From Algicola sagamiensis DSM 14643 (GTDB taxonomy: Bacteria; Pseudomonadota; Gammaproteobacteria; Enterobacterales; Alteromonadaceae), in assembly GCF_000374485.1 (NCBI RefSeq), contig NZ_KB894503.1:1-64000 (forward strand): a stretch of DNA of 64,000 bases. Reading direction: 5' to 3'. Every line of letters begins with the position of its first letter. The first letter of the stretch is position 1. This document shows, piece after piece, positions 24,836-33,672 of this stretch. The notes below the pieces were generated by a model that saw nothing but the letters and a program-made list of their open reading frames with translations, made no database searches and was not told the DNA's origin. Both the position numbers and the translations under genes were made by a program.

Positions 24836-25753
24836 ATGCCTTTATTTGTGAATACAAATACGTCCGCACTGAATGCGCAAAGACAATTGTTAAAATCAGG
24901 CGCATCTCTGGATACCGCTTTTATGCGGCTTTCCAGTGGCTTACGGATCAATAGTGCGGCAGATGACGCCGCAGGTTTACAAATTAGTGACCGCGTGACA
25001 TCCCAAATTATGGGGTTGGAACAAGGGAATCGAAATGCAAATGATGGGATATCTTTGGCTCAAACAGCTGAAGGTGCCATGGATGAAGTAACATCTATGC
25101 TACAACGTATTCGAACGTTGGCGCAACAAGCAGCGAACGGGTCGAATACAGCAACAGATAGACTTTCTTTGCAACAAGAAGTCCATGATTTAAGGTCGGA
25201 AATTAATCGAATAGCTACAGATTCAACGTTTGGTGGCCAAAATTTATTGAATGGTACTTATAATGGGATTTTTCAGGTTGGTGCAGATGCGAACCAAACC
25301 ATTTCTTTTACCATGACTTCGGTTACCTCGAATTCTGGTGCTCAGATTAGTGTTACCGGTGGTTGGCAATTATCAGGTATTGCAACCGCAGCAACGGCAT
25401 TGGATACGACGATGACGAACACCTCTTCGTATTTTAAGTCGACAACCACTTTATCCGTGAGTACAGCGGCGAATGCTCAGTCTATTTTAGCGAACATTGA
25501 TGTGCTGATTGCGGTTGTTGATAGGAAACGTGCAGAGCTTGGTGCGGCACAAAACCGATTTCAATCAACGATACGTAACCAGGCGAATATTGCAGAAAAC
25601 TTATCAGCTGCACGATCCCGGATACGCGATGCAGACTTTGCTGCAGAGACTGCATCTTTAACGAAATTTCAAATATTGCAGCAAGCAAGTACAACGATAC
25701 TTGCACAGGCAAATCAACGGCCACAAAGTGCGTTGACTTTGCTGGGAGGATAA
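24836..25753 (+). CDS. fliC: Flagellin 2
   Basis: This 305-residue flagellin is collinear with flagellin 1. Amino-acid changes are few and conservative, for example FMRLSSG for FKRLSSG, AEGAMDE for AEGSMDE, and TKFQILQQ for TKSQILQQ. At the DNA level many third codon positions differ, so the duplication is not recent or has escaped gene conversion. The start ATGCCTTTATTTGTG follows GGAGAAGA. It may be expressed at a different level from copies 1 and 3, given its stronger promoter. Confidence 0.95.
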   Translation: MPLFVNTNTSALNAQRQLLKSGASLDTAFMRLSSGLRINSAADDAAGLQISDRVTSQIMGLEQGNRNANDGISLAQTAEGAMDEVTSMLQRIRTLAQQAANGSNTATDRLSLQQEVHDLRSEINRIATDSTFGGQNLLNGTYNGIFQVGADANQTISFTMTSVTSNSGAQISVTGGWQLSGIATAATALDTTMTNTSSYFKSTTTLSVSTAANAQSILANIDVLIAVVDRKRAELGAAQNRFQSTIRNQANIAENLSAARSRIRDADFAAETASLTKFQILQQASTTILAQANQRPQSALTLLGG

Positions 25754-25833
25754 AAAGCTGAGCCAGAGAAGGTTCAGTGATCATATTACGATAAAAAGGT
25801 AGTACAACCATCTCCTGAGCTAACGCTCGTTTA

Positions 25834-25856
25834 GCCGGGGTCACTCCCGGCATTTT
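25834..25856 (+). terminator. Intrinsic terminator after flagellin 2
   Basis: GCCGGG (25834-25839), six-base loop, CCCGGC (25846-25851), then ATTTTT. Confidence 0.8.
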
Positions 25857-25937
25857 TCCTTGGGATGGTTTGGGTAGAGAACGAATAAAAAACCTCCAAA
25901 TGCTTTGTTGTACGAAAAAGATTAGTGACAAAGAACT

Positions 25938-25967
25938 TAAAGTTTTTCAATGATTTTTTGTCGCGAA
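25938..25967 (+). promoter_or_regulatory. Degenerate sigma-28-like site before flagellin 3
   Basis: A perfect TAAAGTTT half (25938-25945) is followed by GTCGCGAA at 25960-25967 after 14 bases instead of 11. That half matches GCCGATAA at only five of eight positions. Either it is a weakened promoter or flagellin 3 uses another sigma factor. Confidence 0.3.
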
Positions 25968-26089
25968 GGGCTGCTCCAGCTGTTCTTGGAATCAGCCACA
26001 ACTCAACGAAGCAAAGTGTTATTTGCTGATTTGTTGGCTTTCCAGCGATTTGGATTGCCCTTGCACAAGTAACTTAGTAGGAGGCATGT

Positions 26090-27007
26090 ATGCCATTATT
26101 CGTAAATACCAATACATCTGCGCTGAATGCGCAAAGGCAGTTATTAAACTCGGGGGCACAATTAGATACTGCGTTTAAGCGGTTATCTAGTGGTTTAAGG
26201 ATCAATAGCGCGGCTGATGATGCAGCAGGGTTGCAAATTGCTGACCGTGTCACTTCCCAGATTATGGGTTTAGAGCAGGGAAATAGAAACGCTAATGATG
26301 GGATTTCATTGGCACAAACAGCGGAAGGCTCCATGGATGAAGTCACAGCAATGTTGCAACGAATGCGGACACTTGCACAACAAGCTGCGAACGGTTCGAA
26401 CACAGCAACTGACCGTTTATCGATTCAGCAGGAAGTGCATGATTTACGCTCAGAGATAAATCGGATAGCGACGGATACAACCTTTGGCGGTCAAAACCTA
26501 TTAAATGGATCTTATAATGGTACATTCCAGGTTGGTGCGGATGCGAACCAAACCATCTCGTTCACGATGACTTCTGTGACATCAAACTCTGGGGCACAAA
26601 TTAGTGTGACAGGTGGATGGCAATTATCAGGCATTGCATCTGCGGCAACAGCTTTGGATACATCAGCAACAAATGCAGCATCATACTTTAAGTCAACAAC
26701 GACTTTATCGGTCAGTACTCAGGCAAACGCTCAGTCCATTCTCGCAAATATTGATGTACTCATTGCGGTTGTGGATAGAAAACGGGCTGAATTGGGTGCG
26801 GTTCAAAACCGATTTATGTCTACTGTACGCAACCAGTCAAACATTGCAGAAAACCTATCCGCAGCACGCTCTCGGATCCGTGATGCAGATTTTGCGACGG
26901 AAACAGCAAGTTTGACGAAATCCCAAATCCTGCAACAAGCCAGTACAACAATTCTTGCTCAGGCTAATCAAAGGCCGCAGGCAGCATTGTCATTATTGGG
27001 CGGGTAA
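26090..27007 (+). CDS. fliC: Flagellin 3
   Basis: This is the third 305-residue flagellin of the array, again nearly identical in protein sequence to the other two but with its own pattern of silent changes. Distinguishing residues include LQIADRVTSQ, NGSYNGTFQVG and NRFMSTVRNQ. A good ribosome site (AGGAGG) precedes ATG 26090. No clean sigma-28 promoter lies upstream, unlike copies 1 and 2. A short CGGAGT/ACTCCG hairpin (27025-27044) follows the stop. Confidence 0.95.
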   Translation: MPLFVNTNTSALNAQRQLLNSGAQLDTAFKRLSSGLRINSAADDAAGLQIADRVTSQIMGLEQGNRNANDGISLAQTAEGSMDEVTAMLQRMRTLAQQAANGSNTATDRLSIQQEVHDLRSEINRIATDTTFGGQNLLNGSYNGTFQVGADANQTISFTMTSVTSNSGAQISVTGGWQLSGIASAATALDTSATNAASYFKSTTTLSVSTQANAQSILANIDVLIAVVDRKRAELGAVQNRFMSTVRNQSNIAENLSAARSRIRDADFATETASLTKSQILQQASTTILAQANQRPQAALSLLGG

Positions 27008-27056
27008 ATTCTCTTGAGTGAATTCGGAGTTGAGCAGTACTCCGTCTTCATTCTCT

Positions 27057-27596
27057 TCATGAAAATAACCGCATCATGACATCTGTGATAAAGCTCATAT
27101 CTGGTTTTCGGATCACCAAAATAAAGATAGCGAGTACGACAAGTGGTAAAACAACGATCGCGAAATTTGTGATATAGGTGTGGTACATTCGCATCACTTT
27201 TTCTTCTTCTGCGGTATAAGGCTGTGGCTTATCACGCAAAGAGAATATTTTGGGTATTTTGAAGTTTCCATACCAAATATCCAAGATTTCAAGTGGAATG
27301 ATGATCAAGACAATCAGCATTAGTTTTGCTTGCAACCAGGAATGATGAAAAAATCCGAATTTGAAAGCTAAAGTTAATCCAGAAGTCAGCATGACGATCA
27401 GCGCGATATGTTCGATGACGAGCGTGATAAAAAAGCCTTTGTACACGACATAAGTTGCTGGGTGATGCTCGCCAATATGTTTACGTACTTTTCGAAGAGT
27501 AAGCCAGGAGCCAAGTGCTGGCCCCAACCAAAAAATGACAGCCGAAATATGGATAATCTTTGCAAGATGATAAAGACCGAGATCAAAAAAGCTCAT
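27057..27596 (-). CDS. Multi-pass membrane protein (DUF2269-like)
   Basis: This is a 179-residue inner-membrane protein with about four hydrophobic segments. The first helix HLAKIIHISAVIFWLGPALGSW, with two histidines and a glycine turn, resembles the DUF2269/HemJ-like group in which such histidines may bind haem. It overlaps the upstream gene (27593) by four bases, so the two form an operon read leftward. The role is unknown. Confidence 0.5.
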   Translation of the reverse strand: MSFFDLGLYHLAKIIHISAVIFWLGPALGSWLTLRKVRKHIGEHHPATYVVYKGFFITLVIEHIALIVMLTSGLTLAFKFGFFHHSWLQAKLMLIVLIIIPLEILDIWYGNFKIPKIFSLRDKPQPYTAEEEKVMRMYHTYITNFAIVVLPLVVLAIFILVIRKPDMSFITDVMMRLFS

Positions 27597-28261
27597 GGCT
27601 GATATCTTTCATAGTTTTTGAAAATGGTAAAAGAAACAGCCAAAATCCAAAGTGTACTCCAAGCCATAGCGACTCCTGCGCATACTTCACCCCAAAAGTA
27701 ATCCTGTATTGCGGTTGTGAAAGATAAAGCAATACCAAAGAACCATGCAGGAATACCAATTTGTAAGATACGTCTCGGAAGCTTTGCATTTTGGAAAAGC
27801 AGGATGTTGAGGATCAAGCCACCAACATTATAAAAACCATTACCAATAAATCCAGACAGTTGAATGGCTATGTTTTCCAATAGACGAACAATGGGTTCAG
27901 TTTCACCGATTTGGTGTGCATAAGGCAATACGAAAGCTAAAATCGTCTCAGCAGAAATATCTGGGACAATACCTAATCCCATCAATGCGAGTGCATAGAT
28001 TTTTAAAAAGCTATGTGGCACAAAAGTAGATAACATACATGCGAACAAGAATAACCCCATTGCAGCAGCCATCCAGTTGAGCCAGGTCAATTGCCAAATG
28101 AGTAAATTTTGCTGAATAAATTCATATCGCGCGGGAAAATCTAGTGGGCTATTGATCATGCCATAACGAATCACAACGGACAGGAGAATACATGCAAGGG
28201 TGATCAGGCAGAAAATGATGACACCAGCGGGCATCATATAACGGGCTAAATTTTGATTCAT
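27593..28261 (-). CDS. Six-helix membrane protein of unknown function
   Basis: This 222-residue hydrophobic protein has about six predicted transmembrane segments (for example LITLACILLSVVIRYG and AMAWSTLWILAVSFTIF). It has no recognisable catalytic motif. It is translationally coupled to the DUF2269-like gene downstream. The pair could form one membrane complex, but nothing in the window names a substrate. Confidence 0.5.
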   Translation of the reverse strand: MNQNLARYMMPAGVIIFCLITLACILLSVVIRYGMINSPLDFPARYEFIQQNLLIWQLTWLNWMAAAMGLFLFACMLSTFVPHSFLKIYALALMGLGIVPDISAETILAFVLPYAHQIGETEPIVRLLENIAIQLSGFIGNGFYNVGGLILNILLFQNAKLPRRILQIGIPAWFFGIALSFTTAIQDYFWGEVCAGVAMAWSTLWILAVSFTIFKNYERYQP

Positions 28262-28588
28262 CTGGATATTATGATTAGAACCACGTAAGCAGATCCTAGC
28301 ATATCAACCCATTCAAAAATAGTTCATGTAACGGTTGGGTTTTATTTGTGTAACAGGAATGTTTTATACACTTTAAACTTTGAGTGAATTGTTATTTGTG
28401 GCTGAAAATTTCCCAATTTTTGATAGTATCTGCGCTCAAATGGAGAAGTAGATACAATGCATTTATATTTTTGAGCTGATTTGATAGCAGAACACGCAAC
28501 ACGTGTCATGCTTTAATAGGACGTAATTCCTCAGTAAATAGAGCTTAAAAATATGTTGTTGTATCGATAGACGTAAACGAATAGAAAA
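28262..28588. other. Divergent intergenic region, no gene seen
   Basis: This is 327 AT-rich bases between the leftward membrane-protein operon and the rightward RTX gene. Both promoters should lie here, but I could not choose a convincing pair of boxes. No RNA gene or repeat was recognised. Confidence 0.4.
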
Positions 28589-30598
28589 ATGATGCAAGAA
28601 AAAGAAAATTCAGATCACATTGCCGAAGAAGAATATGTTGAGCCGACCAGCGAGACGAAAAGCAAAAATATAAAGCTTATCGTTGTTGGGATCGTATTCG
28701 GTATTCTTTTCATCGTTGGAGCCTTGTTCTTTGTTCTTCAGACGAAAAATGCCAAACTACCGCAAATCACAGCAGAACTCGGTCCTGCTGCGCTTTATAT
28801 TGAAATAGAAAAACCGAAGAAAAAAAAGAAGAACAAGAAACGAAATGAAAGAGAAGATAAAGCTTACACCTTCTTTGATGTCGATAGCAGTGGATTTGCA
28901 GAGCGGACAACATGGCTGAAAAAAAACGAAGGTCTTATTGCATTAGATAGAAATCAAAATGGTGCCATTGACAATGGAGAAGAGTTATTCAGTAATGAGA
29001 CTCGTCTTGCAAATCAACTCAAAGCGCCCGATGGTTTGGCAGCTTTACGAGATCTCGATAAGAACCAAGATGGGCTATTAGACAGTGAAGATCCTGATTT
29101 TGATCGCTTACGTATTTGGCAAGATAAAAATCATAATGGCCGGAATGATCCGAAGGAAGTCTTTACGCTCACTTCATTGGGCATAGACAGAGTTGAATTC
29201 CTTGTTGATAAGCCAAGTGCGCTTATCTACCGAGAGGGTAAGAAGAAACCTATTTTTCCGCTTGTTTTTGAGCGCCAGCCAAAAAAGTCAATGTCATTGG
29301 ATGAACTTCATGACCGCAAGCTTAAGGTTTCAAAAGCGGTCAAATCGCTTCCCGATATTGGTAGTCAGGGAAATGTGCATTCTTTTCATCAAGCGATTAT
29401 GAAAGATAAAAGCGGAAAGCTATACAAGCTCGCAAAGCAGTTTAATCAGGAAAAACGATATCAGCGCCAGCAATCGATTTTGGATAAAATGATGTATCGC
29501 TGGGCCAATACAGACGAATACTTACAGAATTATCCATTGGAAAAAAAGACGCAGTGGTTAAACACCTTATTAGCTTTTGAAGGTCGGCCATTTGTTGAAG
29601 GTCATATACCTGAAGAAGATCAGAAGATATTCAAACTACAGTACCGAGAACTGAAAGCCAGAATTTATTCGCAGTTGGTTTGGCAAGATCAACTAAAACG
29701 TTATTCTGAATTGGTTCGGACGACGAAAAATACAGGTTATGGGAATCACCTGACATTAAGTTTATTGGTGAAGCAGTTTATTCAGGAAATTAATGCACAG
29801 CCAAGAGAAGCAAAGGATTTATATCGCCGCTTACATGATATGCTGTGGGGTTATGATCCGAATCATCAGCTATATATTAGTCGCTTTCGGAGTGAGCTAC
29901 TGGAGTTACTCCTCAAAAGTGACCTTCAAGAAAATCAGATCCGTTTTATTTTGAAGTCAATAGGTGAGCCTGTTGGCACGCGTAAGCGTGATCGGTTGAA
30001 AGGAAATGAGCGGCCAAATATCATTTTTGCTTTTGGCGGTCACGATATCGTTCATGGTGGTGATGGTGATGACACGATTGTCGGTGTCACTGGTAACGAT
30101 AAATTATATGGAGAAGATGGAAAAGATCGACTGTATGGCGATCAGGGGCACGATGAGCTAACTGGTGGAATGGGTGATGATACTATCTATGGTGGCTCTG
30201 GAAATGACAACCTATATGGTAATGGTGGCCTGGATACGCTGATTGCTGGCGCTGGAAATGATATTTTGGATAGCGGACCAGGAAATGACTATATGAATGG
30301 CGGATTAGGGGATGATACATATGTTTATCAGTCCGGGGATGGGATTGATACGATCCATGCAGAGGGGAATAAAAAGTCGCATCAGGATAAATTGGTATTT
30401 GGTGCTGGGATCAGCCCAAAAGATATCTCATATCGCCAAGATGGGATGACGATGGTGATCCAGTTTAAGGAATCTAAAAGCAACATTAGTATACAAGACT
30501 GGTATAAGTCGGATCATTTTAAGCTCAAGTCTGTTGAATTTGCAGATGGGACAAAACATACTCGACTTGATATAGAGGCGATGTCACAAGAAAAGTAA
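28589..30598 (+). CDS. Membrane-anchored RTX/EF-hand protein
   Basis: This is a 669-residue protein. Residues 27-52 form one strong transmembrane helix after a charged cytoplasmic tail, followed by a basic KPKKKKKNKKR stretch. Residues about 90-200 hold EF-hand-like loops (DRNQNGAIDNGEE, DKNQDGLLDSED, DKNHNG), the arrangement found beside RTX repeats in many haemolysin-type proteins. A helical middle part follows. Residues about 484-565 contain RTX nonapeptides (GGDGDDTIVG, GGMGDDTIYGG, GGSGNDNLYG), then the haemolysin-related tail (GDDTYVYQSGDGIDTI, IQDWYKSDHF). RTX repeats fold on binding extracellular calcium and normally belong to type I-secreted proteins without an N-terminal anchor. No type I exporter is nearby, so Sec insertion with an exposed periplasmic domain is more likely. 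Confidence 0.7.
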   Translation: MMQEKENSDHIAEEEYVEPTSETKSKNIKLIVVGIVFGILFIVGALFFVLQTKNAKLPQITAELGPAALYIEIEKPKKKKKNKKRNEREDKAYTFFDVDSSGFAERTTWLKKNEGLIALDRNQNGAIDNGEELFSNETRLANQLKAPDGLAALRDLDKNQDGLLDSEDPDFDRLRIWQDKNHNGRNDPKEVFTLTSLGIDRVEFLVDKPSALIYREGKKKPIFPLVFERQPKKSMSLDELHDRKLKVSKAVKSLPDIGSQGNVHSFHQAIMKDKSGKLYKLAKQFNQEKRYQRQQSILDKMMYRWANTDEYLQNYPLEKKTQWLNTLLAFEGRPFVEGHIPEEDQKIFKLQYRELKARIYSQLVWQDQLKRYSELVRTTKNTGYGNHLTLSLLVKQFIQEINAQPREAKDLYRRLHDMLWGYDPNHQLYISRFRSELLELLLKSDLQENQIRFILKSIGEPVGTRKRDRLKGNERPNIIFAFGGHDIVHGGDGDDTIVGVTGNDKLYGEDGKDRLYGDQGHDELTGGMGDDTIYGGSGNDNLYGNGGLDTLIAGAGNDILDSGPGNDYMNGGLGDDTYVYQSGDGIDTIHAEGNKKSHQDKLVFGAGISPKDISYRQDGMTMVIQFKESKSNISIQDWYKSDHFKLKSVEFADGTKHTRLDIEAMSQEK

Positions 30599-30616
30599 TA
30601 CCCCGACTTTAACAAA

Positions 30617-30645
30617 CAAAAAAGCAGCCAATCGGCTGCTTTTTT
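30617..30645. terminator. Bidirectional terminator between converging genes
   Basis: AGCAGCC (30623-30629), loop AATC, GGCTGCT (30634-30640), with an A-tract before and a T-tract after. It serves the RTX gene and the leftward gene at 30661. Confidence 0.85.
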
Positions 30646-30660
30646 GTGGTGTATTTTCGC

Positions 30661-31143
30661 TTATTGCATTCCGCGTGGTGCTCTACAATCTTCATTTTGC
30701 TCTGAGAGGTACTGAAGCCAAGCATCTTTTGGTAAAAGACCTGTGCCAGATGACTGAACTTTAGGCTTCTTCTCTTTTGCGGCCGCTTTTTTCGGAGCTG
30801 CTTTTTTCGGAGCTGCTTTTTTTACAGCGGCTTTCTTTGGCTCAGCTTTTTTAGGTGCGTCTGCTTTCTTCGCAGGTGCTTTTTTCGCTGGTGCTTTCTT
30901 ATCATCTGTTTTTGCAGTGGCAGCCTTCTTGGGCTTTTCTTCCTTTTTCGACTTGGTTTGAGTCTCAGTTTTTCCTTGCTGCAATTCTTCGGTTAAAGTG
31001 ACGAAGTCAGCAAGGCGAATCGATTTGCCGCCGTCAACATTATACCAACTTCCTTTTTGCTCTATTGTAGGTGCTTTGCCGTTTGCTTTTTCATATACCT
31101 TTGAAAAATCAGCAAGAACTTGTTCTTTATCAAGCTTACTCAT
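30661..31143 (-). CDS. Lysine/alanine-rich, histone H1-like protein
   Basis: This 160-residue protein has three parts. The globular start contains QVLADFSKVYEKANGKAP and GSWYNVDGGKSIRLADF. The middle (about 65-128) is a low-complexity string of KKAPAKKA/PKKAA repeats typical of histone H1-like and AlgP-like proteins. The short tail reads SGTGLLPKDAWLQYLSEQ. The basic middle would bind nucleic acid or polyanions without specificity. The ends are conserved in gammaproteobacterial hypothetical proteins, while the repeat length usually varies between strains. The cellular role is not established. Confidence 0.65.
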   Translation of the reverse strand: MSKLDKEQVLADFSKVYEKANGKAPTIEQKGSWYNVDGGKSIRLADFVTLTEELQQGKTETQTKSKKEEKPKKAATAKTDDKKAPAKKAPAKKADAPKKAEPKKAAVKKAAPKKAAPKKAAAKEKKPKVQSSGTGLLPKDAWLQYLSEQNEDCRAPRGMQ

Positions 31144-31286
31144 TCCAATTCCTGTTCACTATTAATTTTGAAAGGTCGAATTTATACAATCTTTTACGCA
31201 GAACCGCAATTTTTCAAGGAATAACTGGCTTTTTTTTGAGTGAATTGTAACATTTAGCGGAAATTTTTAGGAAAGATGGGATCTTT

Positions 31287-32042
31287 ATGCAAAGAAAAGC
31301 ACTCGTCCAATACCTTGATGAGTATTTGAAACCAGGCTCAATCAAAGACTTTTGTCCGAATGGACTTCAGGTTGAAGGGTCAGAAAAAATTACGAAAGTC
31401 GTTACAGGCGTTACAGCATCTCAAGATCTGATCGATGCGGCAATTCAATCTGGTGCTGACACAATCTTGGTGCACCACGGCTATTTTTGGAAAGGTGAAC
31501 CGCAACCAGTCACTGGGATGAAAAAAGCGCGGCTCAAGCGCCTTTTGGAAAATGATATGAATTTACTTGCGTATCACTTGCCATTAGATATACATCCTGA
31601 GGTTGGAAATAATGTCCAATTGGCAAAATTATTAAATATGAATGTCACACGTGGCTTGGAAGCTTACAACCCGCAAAGTGTCGCTTTAGTCGGTGAGTTA
31701 CAACGCCCAATGAAAGCGAATGAATTTGCACGCCTTATTGAAGTCAAACTGGGACGTAAACCACTTGTCAGTCAGGTTTCCGATGAGTTGATCAAAACAA
31801 TTAGCTGGTGTACGGGAGGGGGACAGAGCTTTATTGATGCCGCTGCTGTTCAAGGCATTGACGCATTTCTTTCTGGGGAAGCTTCGGAGCAAACGATTCA
31901 TACCAGTCGAGAGATGGGCGTTCACTTCTTTGCCGCAGGACATCATGCAACTGAAAGGTATGGTGTGAAGGCACTCGGAGAGCACTTAGCAAAGCAGTTT
32001 GAATTAGATGTTCAATTTATTGATATCGACAACCCCGTCTAG
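31287..32042 (+). CDS. NIF3/YbgI-family dinuclear metal protein
   Basis: This 251-residue protein belongs to the NIF3-like family (GTP cyclohydrolase I type 2 homologue). The metal-binding residues are visible in ILVHHGYFWKGEP (two His), in YHLPLDIHPEVGNN and in FFAAGHHATERYG near the C-terminus. Members form toroidal hexamers with a two-metal site. The physiological substrate is uncertain. It is a stand-alone gene read away from the divergent lysine-rich gene. Confidence 0.88.
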   Translation: MQRKALVQYLDEYLKPGSIKDFCPNGLQVEGSEKITKVVTGVTASQDLIDAAIQSGADTILVHHGYFWKGEPQPVTGMKKARLKRLLENDMNLLAYHLPLDIHPEVGNNVQLAKLLNMNVTRGLEAYNPQSVALVGELQRPMKANEFARLIEVKLGRKPLVSQVSDELIKTISWCTGGGQSFIDAAAVQGIDAFLSGEASEQTIHTSREMGVHFFAAGHHATERYGVKALGEHLAKQFELDVQFIDIDNPV

Positions 32043-32090
32043 CGTTCTATTTAGCGCGTTTTTATGTTGTCAATCAATCATGGTCGAAAG

Positions 32091-32879
32091 CTATTCTTCT
32101 TGAGCTTCTTCGACCATCTCATCCATTACCTCTTCTGGCTCTCCCGTTGGTGATGTCAGCTTCGCAACACCTAAAAGTATCATTGATTGAATCGCTGCTC
32201 CTGACTTGGCAAGCTGTGCTGAGCTTGGAATAAACCCGGTCCAGTCAACTTTTTGATTCGGATAAGTAAGAAAGTCGGTTGACACAGGTGTTGGAGATAA
32301 GCCTTGTGCATTCAATAAATGTCGGGCACGGGGCATATCATTCGCAGAAGTCACAAACACTGTATTACTGTTCGTAATAGGGTCACTGGCATCATCCCCC
32401 GATATTTCCATCAACGTAGAACGCTTGGATATTCGAGATTTTGACAATCCGAGATCTGTTGCAAAATTGGCCATTGCATCCAGATCTTCATCACTAGCAG
32501 GTTCCAGTCCAGTAAAAATCACCGTTGCTCCGGTGTATTTTTGAGCAAGCTTAATCCCTTCACTAACACGGCTTAATCCACAAGGGTACAAGTTTGACGT
32601 TGAAGTCAGATCCGGGCTGTGACGATTTCCACAGTTGAGTACAGCGATATATTTTGGATCTTCTTTGATAACTTTGATTTGATAGTATCGTTTTTCGATG
32701 ATGTGCCCAAGAGAGTTTGCCCCCGGTGCGGTGGAAAACCAATAAAATATGCCCCAGAAAACGAGAATAAAAAACCCGCCAAAGGTAAAGTCGTTTTTGA
32801 GTCGTCCCAATAAATAAAATAAAAAGAACAATAAGAAGATTGGGAGTGGTAGAATCACTTTACTGACGATTGAGATCAT
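32091..32879 (-). CDS. DUF218 (YdcF/ElyC/SanA-like) membrane protein
   Basis: With ATG at 32879 (MISIVSKVILPL) the protein has about 262 residues: two N-terminal membrane helices, then a DUF218 domain. IAVLNCGNRH is the usual first strand (VVLGGG-type), SRVSEGIKLAQKY the conserved R-x-x-x-a helix, and VTSANDMPRARHLLNAQGL the conserved DMPRA segment. ElyC and SanA act in envelope integrity and lipid-carrier metabolism. A longer frame from 32942 overlaps cmoM and is less likely. The C-terminal acidic tail (EEVMDEMVEEAQEE) is unusual. Confidence 0.72.
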   Translation of the reverse strand: MISIVSKVILPLPIFLLFFLFYLLGRLKNDFTFGGFFILVFWGIFYWFSTAPGANSLGHIIEKRYYQIKVIKEDPKYIAVLNCGNRHSPDLTSTSNLYPCGLSRVSEGIKLAQKYTGATVIFTGLEPASDEDLDAMANFATDLGLSKSRISKRSTLMEISGDDASDPITNSNTVFVTSANDMPRARHLLNAQGLSPTPVSTDFLTYPNQKVDWTGFIPSSAQLAKSGAAIQSMILLGVAKLTSPTGEPEEVMDEMVEEAQEE

Positions 32880-32895
32880 TTTAAAAATCCGCTCT

Positions 32896-33672
32896 ATGCC
32901 ACACAAAAATGATGGTCGAAACTTCGATGATATTGCGACCAAGTTTCAAAAAAATATTTACCACACTCCTAAGGGTATCATCAGAAAACAGATCTTGCTT
33001 AGAGATCTTCAGGAAATACCATGTCTTAGTCTAGATGAACCCATAAAAATTTTAGACTTAGGTGGGGGAGAAGGCACAATTTCTATTGAGTTGGCCAAAA
33101 TGGGGCATGAGATAGTGCTATGCGATATTAGTGAGACAATGTTGTCGCTCTCGAAAGCCAATGCGCACAAAGATGGTGTTTCTTCAAAGTTTACTTGGTT
33201 GCAAACTTCAATTCAGGATTATCCAGAAGATGAAAAGTTTGATTTTATTCTATGCCATGCTGTTTTTGAATGGTTGGAAGATCCACAGGAAGCATTGATA
33301 AAAATCAGTCGTTTGCTTTCACCCAATGGCATTTTGTCTCTCATGTTCTACAACAAGTCAGCGATGCGTCTTGGCAATATTCTATACGGAAATTTCGACT
33401 ATGTTCGTCAGGGAATGAAAGTCAAAAAGCAGGTGAAACTCAATCCAAGTCACCCGCTGGATCCTGAAACCGTGTTTCAGTGGGTAAATGAGCTACCACT
33501 GGTCTTGTTGTCGAAAACAGGTGTCCGTTGTTTTCATGATTACTTATTTGATCGACAGCTGGACGAGTCGCGTTTATTTGAACTCCTAGACATGGAGCTA
33601 ACTTACAGTCGAATCGAGCCTTATGCTTCCATTGGAAAATATATACATTGCTTAATCAGAAAGGACAAATGA
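32896..33672 (+). CDS. cmoM: tRNA 5-carboxymethoxyuridine methyltransferase
   Basis: This is a 258-residue class I SAM-dependent methyltransferase. The opening DGRNFDDIATKFQKNIYHTPKG is the CmoM signature, and ILDLGGGEGTISIELAKMGH is the SAM-binding motif I. FILCHAVFEWLEDP and FYNKSAMRLGNILYGNFDYV are also typical. CmoM methylates cmo5U34 in tRNAs that read wobble codons. The gene starts only 16 bases from the divergent DUF218 gene, so the two share promoter space, and it is coupled by overlap to the next gene. Confidence 0.88.
   Translation: MPHKNDGRNFDDIATKFQKNIYHTPKGIIRKQILLRDLQEIPCLSLDEPIKILDLGGGEGTISIELAKMGHEIVLCDISETMLSLSKANAHKDGVSSKFTWLQTSIQDYPEDEKFDFILCHAVFEWLEDPQEALIKISRLLSPNGILSLMFYNKSAMRLGNILYGNFDYVRQGMKVKKQVKLNPSHPLDPETVFQWVNELPLVLLSKTGVRCFHDYLFDRQLDESRLFELLDMELTYSRIEPYASIGKYIHCLIRKDK

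Noticed and set aside
25482..25931. 149-codon minus-strand ORF overlapping the flagellin 2 end
   Set aside because: It is mostly antisense to flagellin codons and crosses the terminator; there is no start signal.
32880..32942. 21-codon N-terminal extension of the DUF218 gene
   Set aside because: It would overlap the cmoM coding region; ATG 32879 directly precedes the hydrophobic start and has a ribosome site.
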